A DNA stretch of 64,000 nucleotides, taken from NCBI RefSeq assembly GCF_018873765.1, contig NC_057925.1, forward strand, positions 4,599,568-4,663,567, read 5' to 3'. The stretch is from Telopea speciosissima (lineage: Eukaryota > Streptophyta > Magnoliopsida > Proteales > Proteaceae). Below, piece by piece: positions 1 to 11,070 of this stretch; the stretch's first letter is position 1, and every line of letters begins with the position of its first letter. Both the position numbers and the translations under genes were made by a program. Under the pieces are notes generated by a model, which saw only the letters and a list, made by a program, of their open reading frames with translations, made no database searches and was not told the origin of the DNA.

Positions 1-1295
1 GCTGCAAAGGCCGCCAACTCTGTGTTCCCATGGATCTGACACCCAGTCAGCAAAGCTCCCCAAACTGATTCTGTTGGTTCCACTGGCATTTCCTTAATAA
101 TTGTGGCTGCCTCCTCCAGTTTGCCTGCACGGCCTAGTAAGTCTACCATGGAAGCATAGTGCTGAGCACCCGGTTGAATACCATGCTTCTTCATGAGGTC
201 AAAGTAGAATTGGCCTTTTTCTACGAGTCCTGCATGACTACAAGCATACAACACGCACAAGAAAGTGATGAAGTTTGGCCGGATCCCATCATTCTCCATC
301 TGATTAAACAAGTCAAATGCTTTCTGTGTATGAGAATGCTGAGCACAAGCAATCAGCATTGAATTCCACATGCCAAGATTTCTTACTGCTATCTCATCAA
401 AAACACGGTAAGCTTCTTCGATTACTCCACACTTGGAATACAAGGATATCAAAGAACTACCCACGAAGCTTGAGGAGTCGAAGCTCATTTTCAGACACAA
501 ACCGTGTATCAGCTTACCCAATTCAAGAAGTGTTGAATTGCCACAGACCCGTATTATACTCGAAAAAGTAAAATCATTCACACCCAAATCCTCCATTAAT
601 GCTTGTTTAAAGAGCTTTAAAGCCTCTTCATCCTCACCCAACTGGGCATACCCATATATCATCCCACTCCAAGAAACCACATTCTTCTCCGGCATTTCAT
701 CAAACATCCGACGAGCGTATTTAATTTCCCCACATTTGGCATACATATCGACCATCGAGCTACCAACAAACACATCCGAGTCGAATCCCATCTTCACAAC
801 AAGAGAATGTATAGACTGTCCAATATCCGGTCTCGAGAGAATACCACACGCTTTCGTCGCGCTAGGGAATATATGATCATCTGGTCGAATTCCATTATCA
901 AACATTTTTCGAAAAAATTCAAGCGACAGCAGAGGGAGCTCATTTTGGGCAAAAGTAGAGATGATGGAGCTCCAAGAAGTGGCTAGCTTTCGAGGAATTT
1001 CATCAAAAACTTGGCGGGAATCGTAAGGCCGTTGGCATTTTGAATAGAAGTTGATGAAATGGTTAGATAGGAGAGGAATAGTTTGCTTTCCGGATTTGAT
1101 AACGTTCGCATGGATCTGCTGGCCTTTGGAGAGAGACCTGGAGTGGGTGAGAGTAAGCAGAAGATCGCAGATGTTTCGGTAGCTCTGTTCGAAACTTTCT
1201 TCTGCGGTGTTTGCGAGATGGGTAGTTGTAGCATTCGAGATTGGGAGATGATGGGCTGGTGATTGGAAGGATCTTTTGTGAATCTGAAGAAGCAT
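1..1295 (-). CDS. MEF1: PPR protein, MEF1-like (3' end outside window)
   Basis: Pentatricopeptide-repeat protein of the PLS class. Such proteins bind organellar transcripts and commonly specify C-to-U RNA editing sites. The ATG at 1295 is the first after an in-frame stop just upstream; 431 codons lie in the window without a stop or intron. Residues from about 38 show successive PPR motifs, with typical segments such as QIHANVIKSG, VFDEIP, VDMYAKCGEIKYARRMFDEM and ACSHAGLVEKG. The last visible part, VWGALLTGCQIHGNTELAAF (from about residue 411), is the start of the E domain, so the E+/DYW end lies beyond position 1. The motif order and wording resemble Arabidopsis MEF1 (At5g52630), a mitochondrial editing factor, from memory. 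Organelle targeting is inferred. It could be a close paralogue rather than the orthologue. Confidence 0.8.
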   Translation of the reverse strand, partial: MLLQIHKRSFQSPAHHLPISNATTTHLANTAEESFEQSYRNICDLLLTLTHSRSLSKGQQIHANVIKSGKQTIPLLSNHFINFYSKCQRPYDSRQVFDEIPRKLATSWSSIISTFAQNELPLLSLEFFRKMFDNGIRPDDHIFPSATKACGILSRPDIGQSIHSLVVKMGFDSDVFVGSSMVDMYAKCGEIKYARRMFDEMPEKNVVSWSGMIYGYAQLGEDEEALKLFKQALMEDLGVNDFTFSSIIRVCGNSTLLELGKLIHGLCLKMSFDSSSFVGSSLISLYSKCGVIEEAYRVFDEIAVRNLGMWNSMLIACAQHSHTQKAFDLFNQMENDGIRPNFITFLCVLYACSHAGLVEKGQFYFDLMKKHGIQPGAQHYASMVDLLGRAGKLEEAATIIKEMPVEPTESVWGALLTGCQIHGNTELAAFA

Positions 1296-3641
1296 CAGAA
1301 TCTGCAGACTGTGGTTCGGAGCTATGAAGCTGCAAGCTCATTTGACCGAAGAGGCTTACGGTAACGACGATCACCTGGTAGAAATTTAAAGTTTTGAATA
1401 CTTGAACCACTCCTGCGACCCAAAATAAACACACTGGAGTACAAGACCGAGGCTTGGAATGGGCTTACACAAGATTTAACGAATGCTGAGCCCAGGCCCA
1501 TATAAGCCCCCTATAGCTTTCCTTCAGCCGTGATGGGAGCTGGAGGATCCAGCCCAGCCAAAAATGGGGGTGTTTGGGTCATTTCACAGGCGGGGGGCCG
1601 AACCCAAAAGACCGACCAGACTAAACCGGGAGAAGTTGAAACTGACTGAACCAAACTGCTGGTCAGTCGGTTTCAATTTTAATTTTAGGAAAAATTTTTG
1701 ATTTGGTTTGATTTGATCTGAATCAATTTGACAGATACGATTTAACCGAAATTGGGAAAACCCGATAAAATTTGATTTTTTAATATATGAAAAACTGAAA
1801 ATAGACCTATAAGAAATTTTTTAGATAAACCAATAAGGGACCGGAACTGACCGAACTGATAGCTATCAGTTTTGGTTTGGATTTTATAGAGCGATTAGTT
1901 TTCGGCCGTTTTCGGACTAGCTTGATTTATGCTAAACTACTGATGAGACCGAATGAAATCGAACCGAATCAACTATTTGACACCCCTAGAATTAGGGGTG
2001 TAACCGAGCTAGGTTGGGCCAGGCTTTGGATATCCCAAGCTTGACCCGAGGTTCCAAATCAACTCCTCGATGTTGGATTGGATGATTCAACCCATACCCA
2101 TATCTACTAGACTTAGGGTAAGCCGGGGCTTGGCCTTATTTTTGCTATGTGAAGCAGTTTTTTGTCCAGGAGTGTGGTCTATGTCAGCACTCCCATGAGT
2201 CTATCTTCCTCCTCTTCAAAACAACAGGACATAGATGCCTTTTCATATGGGAAGAGAAAGATAGAGTCATGGGATTGCTAGCATAGGCCCCACTCCAGGA
2301 GAGAGTTCTTTTTCCCTTCTGTTATTTTTATGTTATTTTTTAGGGGTATGTTTACATTCACAGTCCACTCTTCAAACATTAGATAGACACTCATGAGAAT
2401 CGAGTATTCCTATCCAAAGTTCAAGTGTTGACCATGTTTCATGCACGAAGAAACCTTTTTTACCTATTTTTTTATATACAAAATATAAGTAAATATATTT
2501 TTAAACCTAAAAGTGTATATATTTAATGGGTGCATCATTTTATAACCAAAATGGTGACGTGAAAGAGTCTTTCGATAGTTTCTTATTTTATTCACAAAAG
2601 TTATTCAAAGAAATCGTAAAAATTGGTTTTCAAAACAATTTGAAAGTCACTTATTATTATGTCATTATTATTGCATATTTTTTTTCGCGTAGACTTGTGA
2701 AGTGAGAGGATTTAACCATGTTGAAAAAAAAAAAGTGTATTATACTAAGAGGGAAAAAAATGTAAGGTTATAATTTTTTTGATCCACCCGATTACAACAA
2801 TATGTTTTCATATTAAATATATTAAATCATTGGTGTACACTAAATGTATTAGGGGTGCAATTGGGTTGGGCCCAGCCGAGGGTTCCTAAGGCTCAGCCTA
2901 AGCCCAACCCCGACCTTAAGCCAAGCTAGCATATCTCAATCTTGTCGGGCTTGACCCTTTTTTCTGTTAAATTTAACACAAAAATATGGATATGTTTAAC
3001 AAATTAAATTTGGGCAAGAGATTGTTGCCAGGTCTTATAGCCCCTACACCAACGCCCCTTACACCAATGCAGAGGCCAATGAGAGTGTGCGTAGAGGCAT
3101 CTGCCTTGATGGGATTTTATACTTCACAAGAGATGGGATTGTAATTTCGCACACTCCTACGTACAGGTGCAGGAACCACACAACTATCCAGTATTCTTTT
3201 TTCCATTAAATTAATGATATATACTAAAGGACTGAGTTTCCCTCCACCCACAGTGAATGGGGTCCCATTCACCGAGGGGTGTGAGAGGACGAGATTGGGT
3301 ACGGGAGGATATTTTGGAACATATTAAAACCCTAAGAGGGTTTTGTGAACCCTAGGATAGTGGGTGAACCATCCTCTATTTTGGAACATACTAAAACCCT
3401 AGAAGGGGTTTCTTCTTTCTCTACCACTTCACCGCGGATGATGGAAATTTATCATCCCTCCAACTTACCCGACAAAATTATCTACATAACCCTTAATTCA
3501 TACTTAATTCTTCACAATTGCCCTTGTGCACTTTTATCCTCATAATATATGAGATTTCTTATGCCAAAGATCTCATGGGCTTTTTCCAGTGGAGCGCGGA
3601 GCAACATGCCAAGTTGTTAGAATGTCTGTTGAGTTGTGAAA
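1296..3641. other. Intergenic, repeat-derived
   Basis: No coding region is supported. About 1585-1995 is rich in repeated AACCGAA/GGTTTCGGTT-like words and ends in TTTGACACCCCTA. A second block (about 1995-2150) and a third (about 2845-2970) both begin with TAGGGGTG and contain GGGTTGGGC-type words, so they look like dispersed transposon remnants. The promoter of the PPR gene must lie just above 1295, but no clear TATA box is visible. Confidence 0.5.
2166..2316. repeat. Foldback (MITE-like) element
   Basis: Two arms of about 45-50 bases are inverted copies. The left arm has TCCAGGAGTGTGGTCTATG and CTCCCATGAGTCTATC. The right arm has GATAGAGTCATGGGA and CATAGGCCCCACTCC. No target duplication was resolved, so the superfamily is not assigned. 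Confidence 0.55.
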
Positions 3642-3642
3642 G

Positions 3643-3652
3643 GATATATAAG
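3643..3652 (+). promoter_or_regulatory. TATA-like box upstream of tRNA-Ser
   Basis: GATATATAAG lies about 40 bases before the mature tRNA start, and a CAA motif sits at 3688-3690. Plant tRNA genes often carry both an AT-rich upstream box and a CAA near the transcription start. Confidence 0.45.
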
Positions 3653-3691
3653 TAGTTATATATTTAAACAAGAGAATTTATGTCTATCAAC

Positions 3692-3773
3692 GTCGCTTTG
3701 GCCGAGTGGTTAAGGCGTGTGCCTGCTAAGTACATGGGGTTTCCCCGCGAGAGTTCGAATCTCTCAGGCGACG
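3692..3773 (+). tRNA. tRNA-Ser (anticodon GCT)
   Basis: An 82-base cloverleaf reads directly from the sequence. The acceptor arms GTCGCTT and AGGCGAC pair with one G-T wobble, followed by discriminator G. The D-arm word GGCCGAGTGGTTAAGGC is the A box. The anticodon loop CTGCTAA carries GCT. A long variable arm (TACATGGGGTTTCCCCGCG region) is typical of tRNA-Ser. GAGTTCGAATCTC is the T arm and B box. No intron is present. A short T run follows at 3774-3777 and 3783-3787 as a probable Pol III terminator. It is likely functional. Confidence 0.95.
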
Positions 3774-4940
3774 TTTTAAGTCTTTTTATGTTTTCTGTTA
3801 TGGGTTATTTGTTCCAATGAACTCTAATTTTTATGGGTTGTTTAGTCTAAAAAGAAAAGGAAAAATACAATCCCTTGGAACTTGAAAAGGACCCATTAAA
3901 GCATTAACATAAAAAGATGATCTTTTGGCAGTTTGCAGATTTGCTGCCCTAGCTAGATAAATGACACCTTTTTTGTACCCAAGGACGAGAGCTTTAGATG
4001 ATCTTCCCTTATTCATTACACAATAAAATCAACAAAAAAAAAAAAAAAAAAAAAAACTCTCCACCAACTCATCTAAGAATCTTAGGGTCTAGTATATTAT
4101 TGCTTTCCATAATTATTATTGGGTCTAAATTATAATTGGATCGAATTTTAGGTTTATTATATATGTATAGTGATAAAATTATAATTGTATGGGATTAGGG
4201 ATTTTAAAGTAACCCGTATATTAACTCTGTGAGAAAAACCTAGACATAGGGAAAGGAGATCACATTGTGAGGTATAGAGTGGTGTAGAGAGTTTTTATGA
4301 TTTAACGAAAATCTCTAACTTTCCCACGTTAAACTCATCGTATTGTTTACTTGGTTTCTTCATTGTGGTTGTACATTCATTCCCAACAAGTCTATCGAAT
4401 AGGAATTCTGTATATCACACTCTTGATTGCTTCACATTACATTTCTTTCATACCTTACACCTAATAATCCAAAGAATATCCTCAACTACTAAATCTATTT
4501 AGCTATTACTCCATTAGAATTGCAAGAAATAAACACCTTTGAGTTACAATACCTTTGAGTTACAATATAAGTTGGTTAATGTTGGTCATATTTGGATGGA
4601 AGGATTACCTCCTTTGTTGAAACATAATGATTTTTTTTTCTTTTTTGGGGATATATAAGTACGCCCCAAAGAGAGTTGAACTCATGACCTCTTAATTGCG
4701 AGGTGTTGGTCCTTGCCAACTATGGGATTCTTCCAATAAACTACCTCCACTAAACATGGCCAAATACGAAACAGCTTGATTAGAGAGCAAACTAGTATGT
4801 TATGACCTGTAGGTTTTATGACATTGGAGGGCGAAGAATTTTGTAAATTTTGTTTACTTTTTCTTGAAGAGCTACCTCATGGGATATTCTCATCCTTTAC
4901 TAGCTCATGCCACTATTTTCTCTCTACATTAATGATATGT
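3774..4940. other. Intergenic, nothing recognised
   Basis: AT-rich DNA with a 23-base A run near 4034-4056. Short open frames here lack codon bias and similarity I can recognise. Confidence 0.5.
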
Positions 4941-4957
4941 ATTTATTCTGCATATGA

Positions 4958-5124
4958 GAGGGCGGGCCTTGGTGCAAAGGTAAGGTTGCTCCATTGTGAT
5001 CAAGTGGTCAAGGGTTCGAATATGGAAATAGCCTCTCTACAAAAGTAGGGGTAAGGTTGCATACATTATGACCCTCCCCAGACCCCACAATGGCGGGAGT
5101 CTCTTGCATTGGATACGCCCTTTA
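4958..5124 (+). mobile_element. Au SINE with 17-bp target duplication
   Basis: The 167-base body starts GGGCGGGCCTTGGTGCAAAG and contains the tRNA-like Pol III A box (GGTGCAAAGGTAAGG) and B box (GGTTCGAAT). It ends in the typical TTGCATTGGATACGCCC followed by a short T run. This layout matches the Au SINE family of angiosperms. It is flanked by the perfect 17-bp duplication ATTTATTCTGCATATGA at 4941-4957 and 5125-5141, made by target-primed insertion. The perfect duplication suggests a fairly recent event. Confidence 0.92.
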
Positions 5125-5141
5125 ATTTATTCTGCATATGA

Positions 5142-6014
5142 ACACAAAAACAACTGCTAAGGAAAAAAATAAAGTCAAAATCACATACGTACCACTGAAC
5201 TCCTTTGTTTTTGACATTCAAAATTAATAACAAAACCTTTCCCTTTTTAGGGCTGGGAAGGTGAGGGTTTGTATTATAGTTTAGGAAAGCATAAGGTCTA
5301 TATGATTTTGACATTCATAAAAACTATGAGTTCATACTCTTAAAGTAAAGGGTTTTCTTCCATGTAACTATGTTTAGTTAAGTATAACGCTTCACTATTT
5401 GTCACCTGAAAGTACATGGGTGTTAGTCCCTGTGATAAAGTACCACACAAGCATCTCATTGGTGCAATTTCAGCTTAAAATGAGTATAACGCTTCCGACA
5501 GATATTATTTGTTGTAGACACTGCATAAGATTAACAAGAAAATTTAAAGAGTTTAATCTTCTAATTTTATGCATGGAAAGAGACATAGTATATAACTTTA
5601 GAAAGAAAAATAACACACATAGTTTGTTATATTTGACTAACTCTGATTATATTATAAAAAAAAATAGAGCTTGGAGCCAAAGAAAAATTGTAGAATAGTT
5701 GTTTTATAGTTGTTTTATGAGAACTAACTGTATAAACATGCTCTAAAGAAATAATTTTCCATGATCACATCCATGAAACATAAATTATTCTGTTAAAACC
5801 ATTGCATTACTACATTGTATAAGATGATGCAATTTTGTTTTTGGAGAACAATGTAATATGGTGTTTGCAATAATCAAATAAATGAAGATTTCTCAATGAG
5901 TACTTATTAAAAGAGAAATTTTGTAGTCTTCCACTCAAAGAAGCAACATCATGTTATGGATCTTGTATTTCTAATTGGTATTATGGTGTTTAATAAAGAT
6001 TACAACACTTCTAG
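5142..6014. other. Intergenic, nothing recognised
   Basis: AT-rich sequence without a supported gene or repeat structure. Confidence 0.5.
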
Positions 6015-6206
6015 TCAAGGTTCAAAAACTTGTCTCGAGGAGGTGTCTTGACCAGATCGAGATTCTCGAGATCTCACCGAAATCTCAGTGAGACAATGCA
6101 TTTTATGTACACCATTGATTCCGGCTACACAATGTGTTTTGTATCTCGTAAGAGAATTCGTCCCGACCAAGTCGCGATTCTCGAGTTTTTCAAGTTTTAG
6201 AACTAT
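6015..6206. mobile_element. Small MITE, possibly hAT-type
   Basis: The ends are inverted: GGTTCAAAAACTTG at the left and CAAGTTTTAGAAC at the right, with further TCTCGAG/CTCGAG symmetry inside. The flanks are ACTTCTAG (6007-6014) and GCTTCTAG (6207-6214), an 8-bp duplication with one mismatch, which points to the hAT superfamily. No coding capacity. Confidence 0.6.
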
Positions 6207-6931
6207 GCTTCTAGCGCAACGAAAATATGATTAACCCAAGTCATTAGCTGGTTATTAAGCATGATTTCATCCTTTGAAATATTGAATGTTCAAAAGTTGA
6301 AAATTAGTTGAAAATTAGGTTACTAATTACCCTTTTTTAATCGCGCAAAAAATTTCTATATACTTAACATGGCTCTCCATCTACATGCTACTAATCAACA
6401 TAATTAGTTAGTTTTGGTATCTTAGAATCTAGACAGGAAATGATTTAAGGAGACAAATTTTCACCATCTTAAATTCAATAAATAATCATGATTAATCATA
6501 TTGTCTTGTAGATAACTAACTCTATTTGTTTAATTGAAAAATATAATAATTAATCACCTAGAGAGGTTTTGTCTTCTTACACAGCTATGAAAGAAAAAAA
6601 AAGGATTAATAATTTGCCTTTTGAACCCCAGCTAGCAATGAAGCTAACAAGTAACAACCGATTGTATTATGAGAAGTCCATATCACAATGAGAGAAAACT
6701 GACTTCAAGCTTCCTAAGATTGAAATTTTGGTTCCAAGTGGACCTCTCATTTAAGTGATTAAACCCCATTTCGAGATAGATTGTCTTTCCAGAATTTCAT
6801 TAATTATCCTTCCTAAAGGAGAATAGTAGTCCCTAAGTAATAACTTAATGAATACTTATCTTAATTTAATTTCTTAAGATTTGTCCACCACAAACACACA
6901 TAGAAGGTAAGGTGGCCTGGCGGGGTGGGAT

Positions 6932-6969
<38 letters not shown>

Positions 6970-7581
6970 TTTCAATATCTTCATTAAATCTTACTTACAC
7001 TCCACTAATAACAACTTCCACCTCCACATTGTTCCTTTTGTACATCTCATAATAGTTACAGTTCACCATTCTTAATGGCCCTCTCTCTACATGGAAAGTA
7101 ACTATTCACATTTCTCTTCACAAGTATGATTATCACACCAACCCTCTTATGCTCAAGAAATGACCAAAATGCCCTCAATTATAACAAAAGAAAGAAAAAC
7201 TAAAATTTAAAGAGAAAAAGAAAAAAAAGGAAGAAAATGATACAGGTACATGTACTTACAAGAATTTGGGAGTCACCAAAAAAAAAAAAAAGATTTACTT
7301 TGTGACTTTTATTTCATACCCTACCCACATCAGCCAGTACTGGTTTCATGGCTAGAATTTACCTAGGAAGTATGAAAAGACCTAGAATAGAAGTAGGGGA
7401 AAAAAACAAACTCCAAGGGTAGTTTGATAATTTTGAAAAAAGATATTTCCTCTTATCATATGTTCTAAGGCATGGGTTTGGGCAGTTTTATGGAAAACAA
7501 AAAAAGGGGTAAACAAGTCTTTTCAATACCTAGAGGAAGATGAAAAGAGAGAAAGATAAAGGAGAGTAGCTAGCCATGCAA
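6207..7581. other. 3' flank of the MYB gene; nothing recognised
   Basis: AT-rich DNA downstream of the MYB46-like gene. It must hold that gene's 3' UTR and poly(A) signal near 7300-7580, but I cannot fix the position. An AG microsatellite lies at 6932-6964. Confidence 0.45.
6932..6964. repeat. (AG)n microsatellite
   Basis: Uninterrupted AG dinucleotide tract of about 33 bases. Confidence 0.95.
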
Positions 7582-9390
7582 TTATTCAACTTGGAAATCA
7601 AGACAAGGAAAAGAAGTGACATCTTCCATTAGTTCCTCCAAATTCCATTCCCCCATTCTTAAGTTTTCTCTTTCCCAATAATTTCCACTCTCAACCAAAG
7701 TCTCTACTTTGTTAATGTTGTTGTTGTTGTTGTTGTTGCCGCCTTTGATGATATTGTTAATACCATTGATGTGGACATTATTGATGTTATTGTTGATCTT
7801 ACCAAAGGTGTCTCCAGTTGTAGTATTAGTATCTTCAATACTAATACTCTCCAATGGAGGAAAAAATAAATCCCCTTCTATACCAATATTATTAAGACTT
7901 CCATTGAACCCATGACCTCCATAGTACCCTTCTCCTCCTGTTCCAACCTGTGATGATAAGCTTGTAGAAGCATTGAAGTATGCCGGAGCACTTGACAGAC
8001 CATAGCAGTACTTGTCCATTAATGGAGGCAAAGGTTGAAACTGGTTACTCATTGCCATAGCTTGCATAGATGAGGAAGAAGATGAAGAAGATGAGTCCAT
8101 GCACATAGCCATGATATCATGTTCACTCAAGGATATGAGTCCCCCCATGACATCTCTAGGCTCTGATGAATCACTATTGTTTGGTGAGAGGGTAGATGAT
8201 GAGTTCTTCAATCTTCTCTTTATTGTGGAATTCCAAAAATTCTTTATTTCATTATCTGTTCTTCCCGGCAGCCGCGTGGCAATCTGAGACCATCTGGAGG
8301 AATCAAATTACATAAGAACATAAACAGAAGAACTGTAAGAGAGAAAAGTTCTCATTTTATCAAATGCATGGTGTGCATGGATTCTTAAAGTCTAATACCA
8401 AATTCAAATTTTCAAGCATAAAATCATTTTGTCTTAAGAAAATAAAAAAAAGTACTGAATTGGGTTTGTAGTGTTTAATCTGGTCTCTATATTCTAGCAA
8501 AAAAGTACAAGTTTTTGGTATGCATTCTAAACGAACGGATAATGCATTTCAAGAAATCATACCAAACGCAGCCTCTAGTTTTTAACATACGATCTTAAAT
8601 ATCTAGACCCACTATTTATTTAATGTATGTTTGTCATCTCATCTTCTCAACCTCAAAATTTTATAGATCCCGGATACCCCACCCCCTGAAGATCTCAATT
8701 CTAAATCTTAGTTAAAGAGAATGAACTATGTACGGTATGATTTCTAAGAATGAATTCTTGGAATACATTATTGACCTAGAATGCATTCCAAGAATGCATA
8801 CCAAACGCAGTCTCCATAAAGAGCAAGGCCCAAAATTATTGAAGTTGAAAATTGATTGAAATCCCATACTTGGGTATACTAAGGCAGTGTTTGGTATGTA
8901 TTTCAAGTCGATTTTGTATTCTTGGGCGATTATAATTGTTTTTATCGTCCAAGAATGCAAAATTGACCTAGAATGCATACCAAACACCGCCTAAATTCCT
9001 ATTGCTCAGATAAGAAATGGAGAAATCTCATGAATGTTTAACTCATGAAATGCAAGAATATGGGCTAAGGAGTGAAGAAATGTAGGAGAGAGAGAGAGAC
9101 CTGTTTCCAAGGATAGAATGTAAATGGATAATGAGTTCTTCTTCTTGGGGTGAGAAAGCACCACGCTTGAGATCAGGTCTTAAGTAGTTAATCCAACGAA
9201 GACGACAGCTCTTACCACACCTCAGAAGGCCGGCATTCCGGGCGACATCGCTCCAGCAACCTTGCCCATTTCTCATCATGTAATTCATGAGTTTATCATC
9301 TTCTTCAGGTGACCACAAGCCTTTCCTGAGCTTGTTAATGCCAATATTGTTTGTGTTGTTGTTCTTCACTTGGGGATCAGGCTTCCTCAT
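7582..9390 (-). CDS. MYB46: R2R3-MYB transcription factor, MYB46/MYB83-like
   Basis: Two exons: 9390-9101 and 8293-7582, giving 333 residues. The donor reads AACAG/GTCTCT and the acceptor CTCCAG/ATGG; the split codon restores R before WSQIA. R2 covers about residues 20-72 ([16 protein letters not shown], then [20 protein letters not shown]). R3 covers about 73-123 ([20 protein letters not shown], then [20 protein letters not shown]). The N-terminal MRKP and the [12 protein letters not shown] form are typical of MYB46/MYB83, nuclear master switches for secondary-wall (xylan, cellulose, lignin) genes. The C-terminal half is low-complexity (Ser run, Asn run) and ends with an acidic [10 protein letters not shown] segment, a likely activation region. 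The intron at the usual R2 position is absent; only the R3 intron (807 bp) is kept. A TATA box lies about 100 bp upstream. MYB83 is an equally good name. Confidence 0.92.
8510..8815. repeat. Two MITE relics in the MYB intron
   Basis: Two short foldback stretches (about 8513-8578 and 8737-8814) share the end motif CATACCAAACGCAG and internal GCATTC words with the intact MITE at 8883-8991. They look like older copies of one family inserted in the same intron. Confidence 0.55.
8883..8991. mobile_element. Tourist-like MITE in MYB intron
   Basis: A 109-bp near-perfect hairpin: GGCAGTGTTTGGTATG at the left and CATACCAAACACCGCC at the right, with arms of about 48 bases. It is flanked by TAA at 8880-8882 and 8992-8994. 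A 3-bp TAA duplication and GGC... ends fit PIF/Harbinger (Tourist-like) elements. It lies wholly inside the intron and does not touch the splice sites. Confidence 0.8.
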
Positions 9391-9484
9391 TACAAACTTT
9401 AGAATCTGATCCCCTCTCTAGAGATGGAAGCAGCTTAATTAGAATCTTTGTTCTCCCAACTGGTTTGATTTAGGGAACAGAACA

Positions 9485-9492
9485 CTTTATAG
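9485..9492 (-). promoter_or_regulatory. TATA box of the MYB46-like gene
   Basis: CTATAAAG on the minus strand, about 95-100 bp before the ATG at 9390, predicts a 5' UTR of roughly 60-70 bases. Confidence 0.65.
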
Positions 9493-9587
9493 GTGAAGAT
9501 AGAGATGGAGATAAGGAGTGATAGACAGCTCCCCCCAAGATAAAAGGGTGACCTAGATACACTCATACATACACACACCAATAGCTA

Positions 9588-9834
9588 GAGAGAGAGAGAG
9601 AGAGACTTCATGGAGGGGGAATGATGATAATGATGACTGTGATGGTTGTAGGGTTGCTTAGAATATGGAGAAGAGAGAGAGAGAGGTGTTGTTGGTTGAT
9701 GGGTCGAATGGAAAACGGTTTGGAGGGGGACCTCAGAAAGGGAGAGGGATGGGGGTGGCCTTCTTGTCTTTGACTCCATATCTTGTCTTTTTCTATGCAT
9801 TTTCTTCACTCACAAGGTAATCATCTATGATATG

Positions 9835-9883
<49 letters not shown>
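9588..9883. repeat. GA/CT microsatellites in the MYB promoter
   Basis: AG tracts occur at about 9588-9605, 9671-9685 and 9839-9883 (the last about 44 bases). Seen from the gene they are CT repeats in the upstream region, common in plant promoters. Any regulatory role is inference. Confidence 0.7.
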
Positions 9884-9886
<3 letters not shown>

Positions 9887-10435
9887 GTTTTACAATCAAG
9901 TAAGAGAGTTGCTTGGGCTTCACATAATATCCCCTTTTCCCTCCCTCTTCATCTCTCACAAATTTAGTAAGTTTTCACTTCAAATACACGTGTGGTGTAC
10001 ACATGTAAGATAGAGAGAAAGTACATACTAAATTGGTACTTTTGGTACCATTCCTTCTTAATAAAGTCCTCCATATGTAAGTACTCTCTCCCTCTATTCA
10101 AAATCCAATCTTCTTAAAAAAAAAAAAGAAAGTACCATATTTTATATAAACGAAAGAGAAAATTTTCTATAATTGTCTACATTAAGAGACAGAGAGGTTA
10201 TAGTTTAATTTTAATAAAAAAAAAAGGGATGTGTGGGTTTAGTCCCACATTCGGTGTGTGAGTGTGGTGTGTGTTGTGTATATCCGCTATTCTACGGTCC
10301 TAAAAGTCAGTTAATCTTTTGGGATTGGTGTGTGGTTTGTGTGATTATACTTTCATCAAAAAAAAAATTTTAAAAATCAAATTTGGCATTTAAGTATAAA
10401 GCCTAAGGAAATTTATCTAGCCATATATTTACATT
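9884..10435. other. Upstream region of MYB; nothing further recognised
   Basis: AT-rich with short A runs. No gene supported. Confidence 0.45.
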
Positions 10436-10622
10436 GGGAGAAAGAATGCCACCTGCTTGTGTAGCGCACACACCCCTGTGCTCAGACACAGAGGTGCGCG
10501 TAATGACCACTACACCTCTTGGAAAGATGAAAATGACCAGAGGTCGGTGGACATTTCGCGCGCCCCTGTGTTTGAGTGCAGGGGCGGTATGTGCTGTGCG
10601 ACCGTGTGGCGTTCTCTTTCCC
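10436..10622. mobile_element. MULE-type MITE, copy 1
   Basis: The ends GGGAGAAAGAATGCC and GGCGTTCTCTTTCCC are inverted. Flanks ATTTACATT (10427-10435) and ATTTATATT (10623-10631) are a 9-bp target duplication with one mismatch, the Mutator signature. The GC-rich interior has no coding capacity; the open frames on both strands are by-products of the palindrome. Confidence 0.75.
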
Positions 10623-10933
10623 ATTTATATTTTATTTTCTGATTACTAAAAATAAATCAAAATTTTGGTTTAGATTCAATCATATATTCTCTTATGTGTT
10701 GACAAATTTTCTTGTATTTTTAATCATCCATTGTTTGTTTCATATTGAATGCTTGGAGCTTTATTTGTTTGCTACTTGGCCAAGTATATTTCAATTGAAA
10801 CTTGATATCCGAGCAAAAAAACCTTGGTATATATCTGTTCACAGAATTTAGTTCTGCCCAATCTCTCGTGTGGCAAATATTTTGTACTAGTATAGAGTTA
10901 CTATTTAGACTATCTGAATTATAATATATTTTA

Positions 10934-11070
10934 GGCCAAATGTTCTTTGTGCCAGGGGTGCAGGTTGCGCCCAGACACATGTGAGTGGGCGAAATGACCA
11001 TCCTGCCCCCTGAATGATAGGCCCATGTATCTAGGCGCAGGCTGCACTGCGGCACAGAGAACATCAGCCC
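10934..11070. mobile_element. MULE-type MITE, copy 2
   Basis: 137 bp. The left end reads GGCCAAATGTTCTTTGTGCC and the right end GGCACAGAGAACATCAGCCC; both are inverted versions of one terminus. A perfect 9-bp target duplication TATATTTTA flanks it (10925-10933 and 11071-11079). The interior shares GCGCCCAGACACATG with copies 3 and 5. Confidence 0.88.

Noticed and set aside
433-876. 147-codon plus-strand open frame
   Set aside because: Antisense shadow of the MEF1-like PPR gene; the minus strand carries clear PPR motifs through the same bases.
1063-1434. 123-codon minus-strand frame overlapping the PPR start
   Set aside because: A different frame from the PPR protein, with no recognisable domain. 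The PPR frame starts at 1295 and reads on to the window edge.
7709-7915. Leucine-rich plus-strand frame looking like membrane segments
   Set aside because: Antisense of the Asn-repeat region of the MYB exon; an artefact of the triplet repeat.
10403-10649. Several overlapping frames on both strands
   Set aside because: They lie within a GC-rich palindromic MITE, which opens frames on both strands by symmetry.
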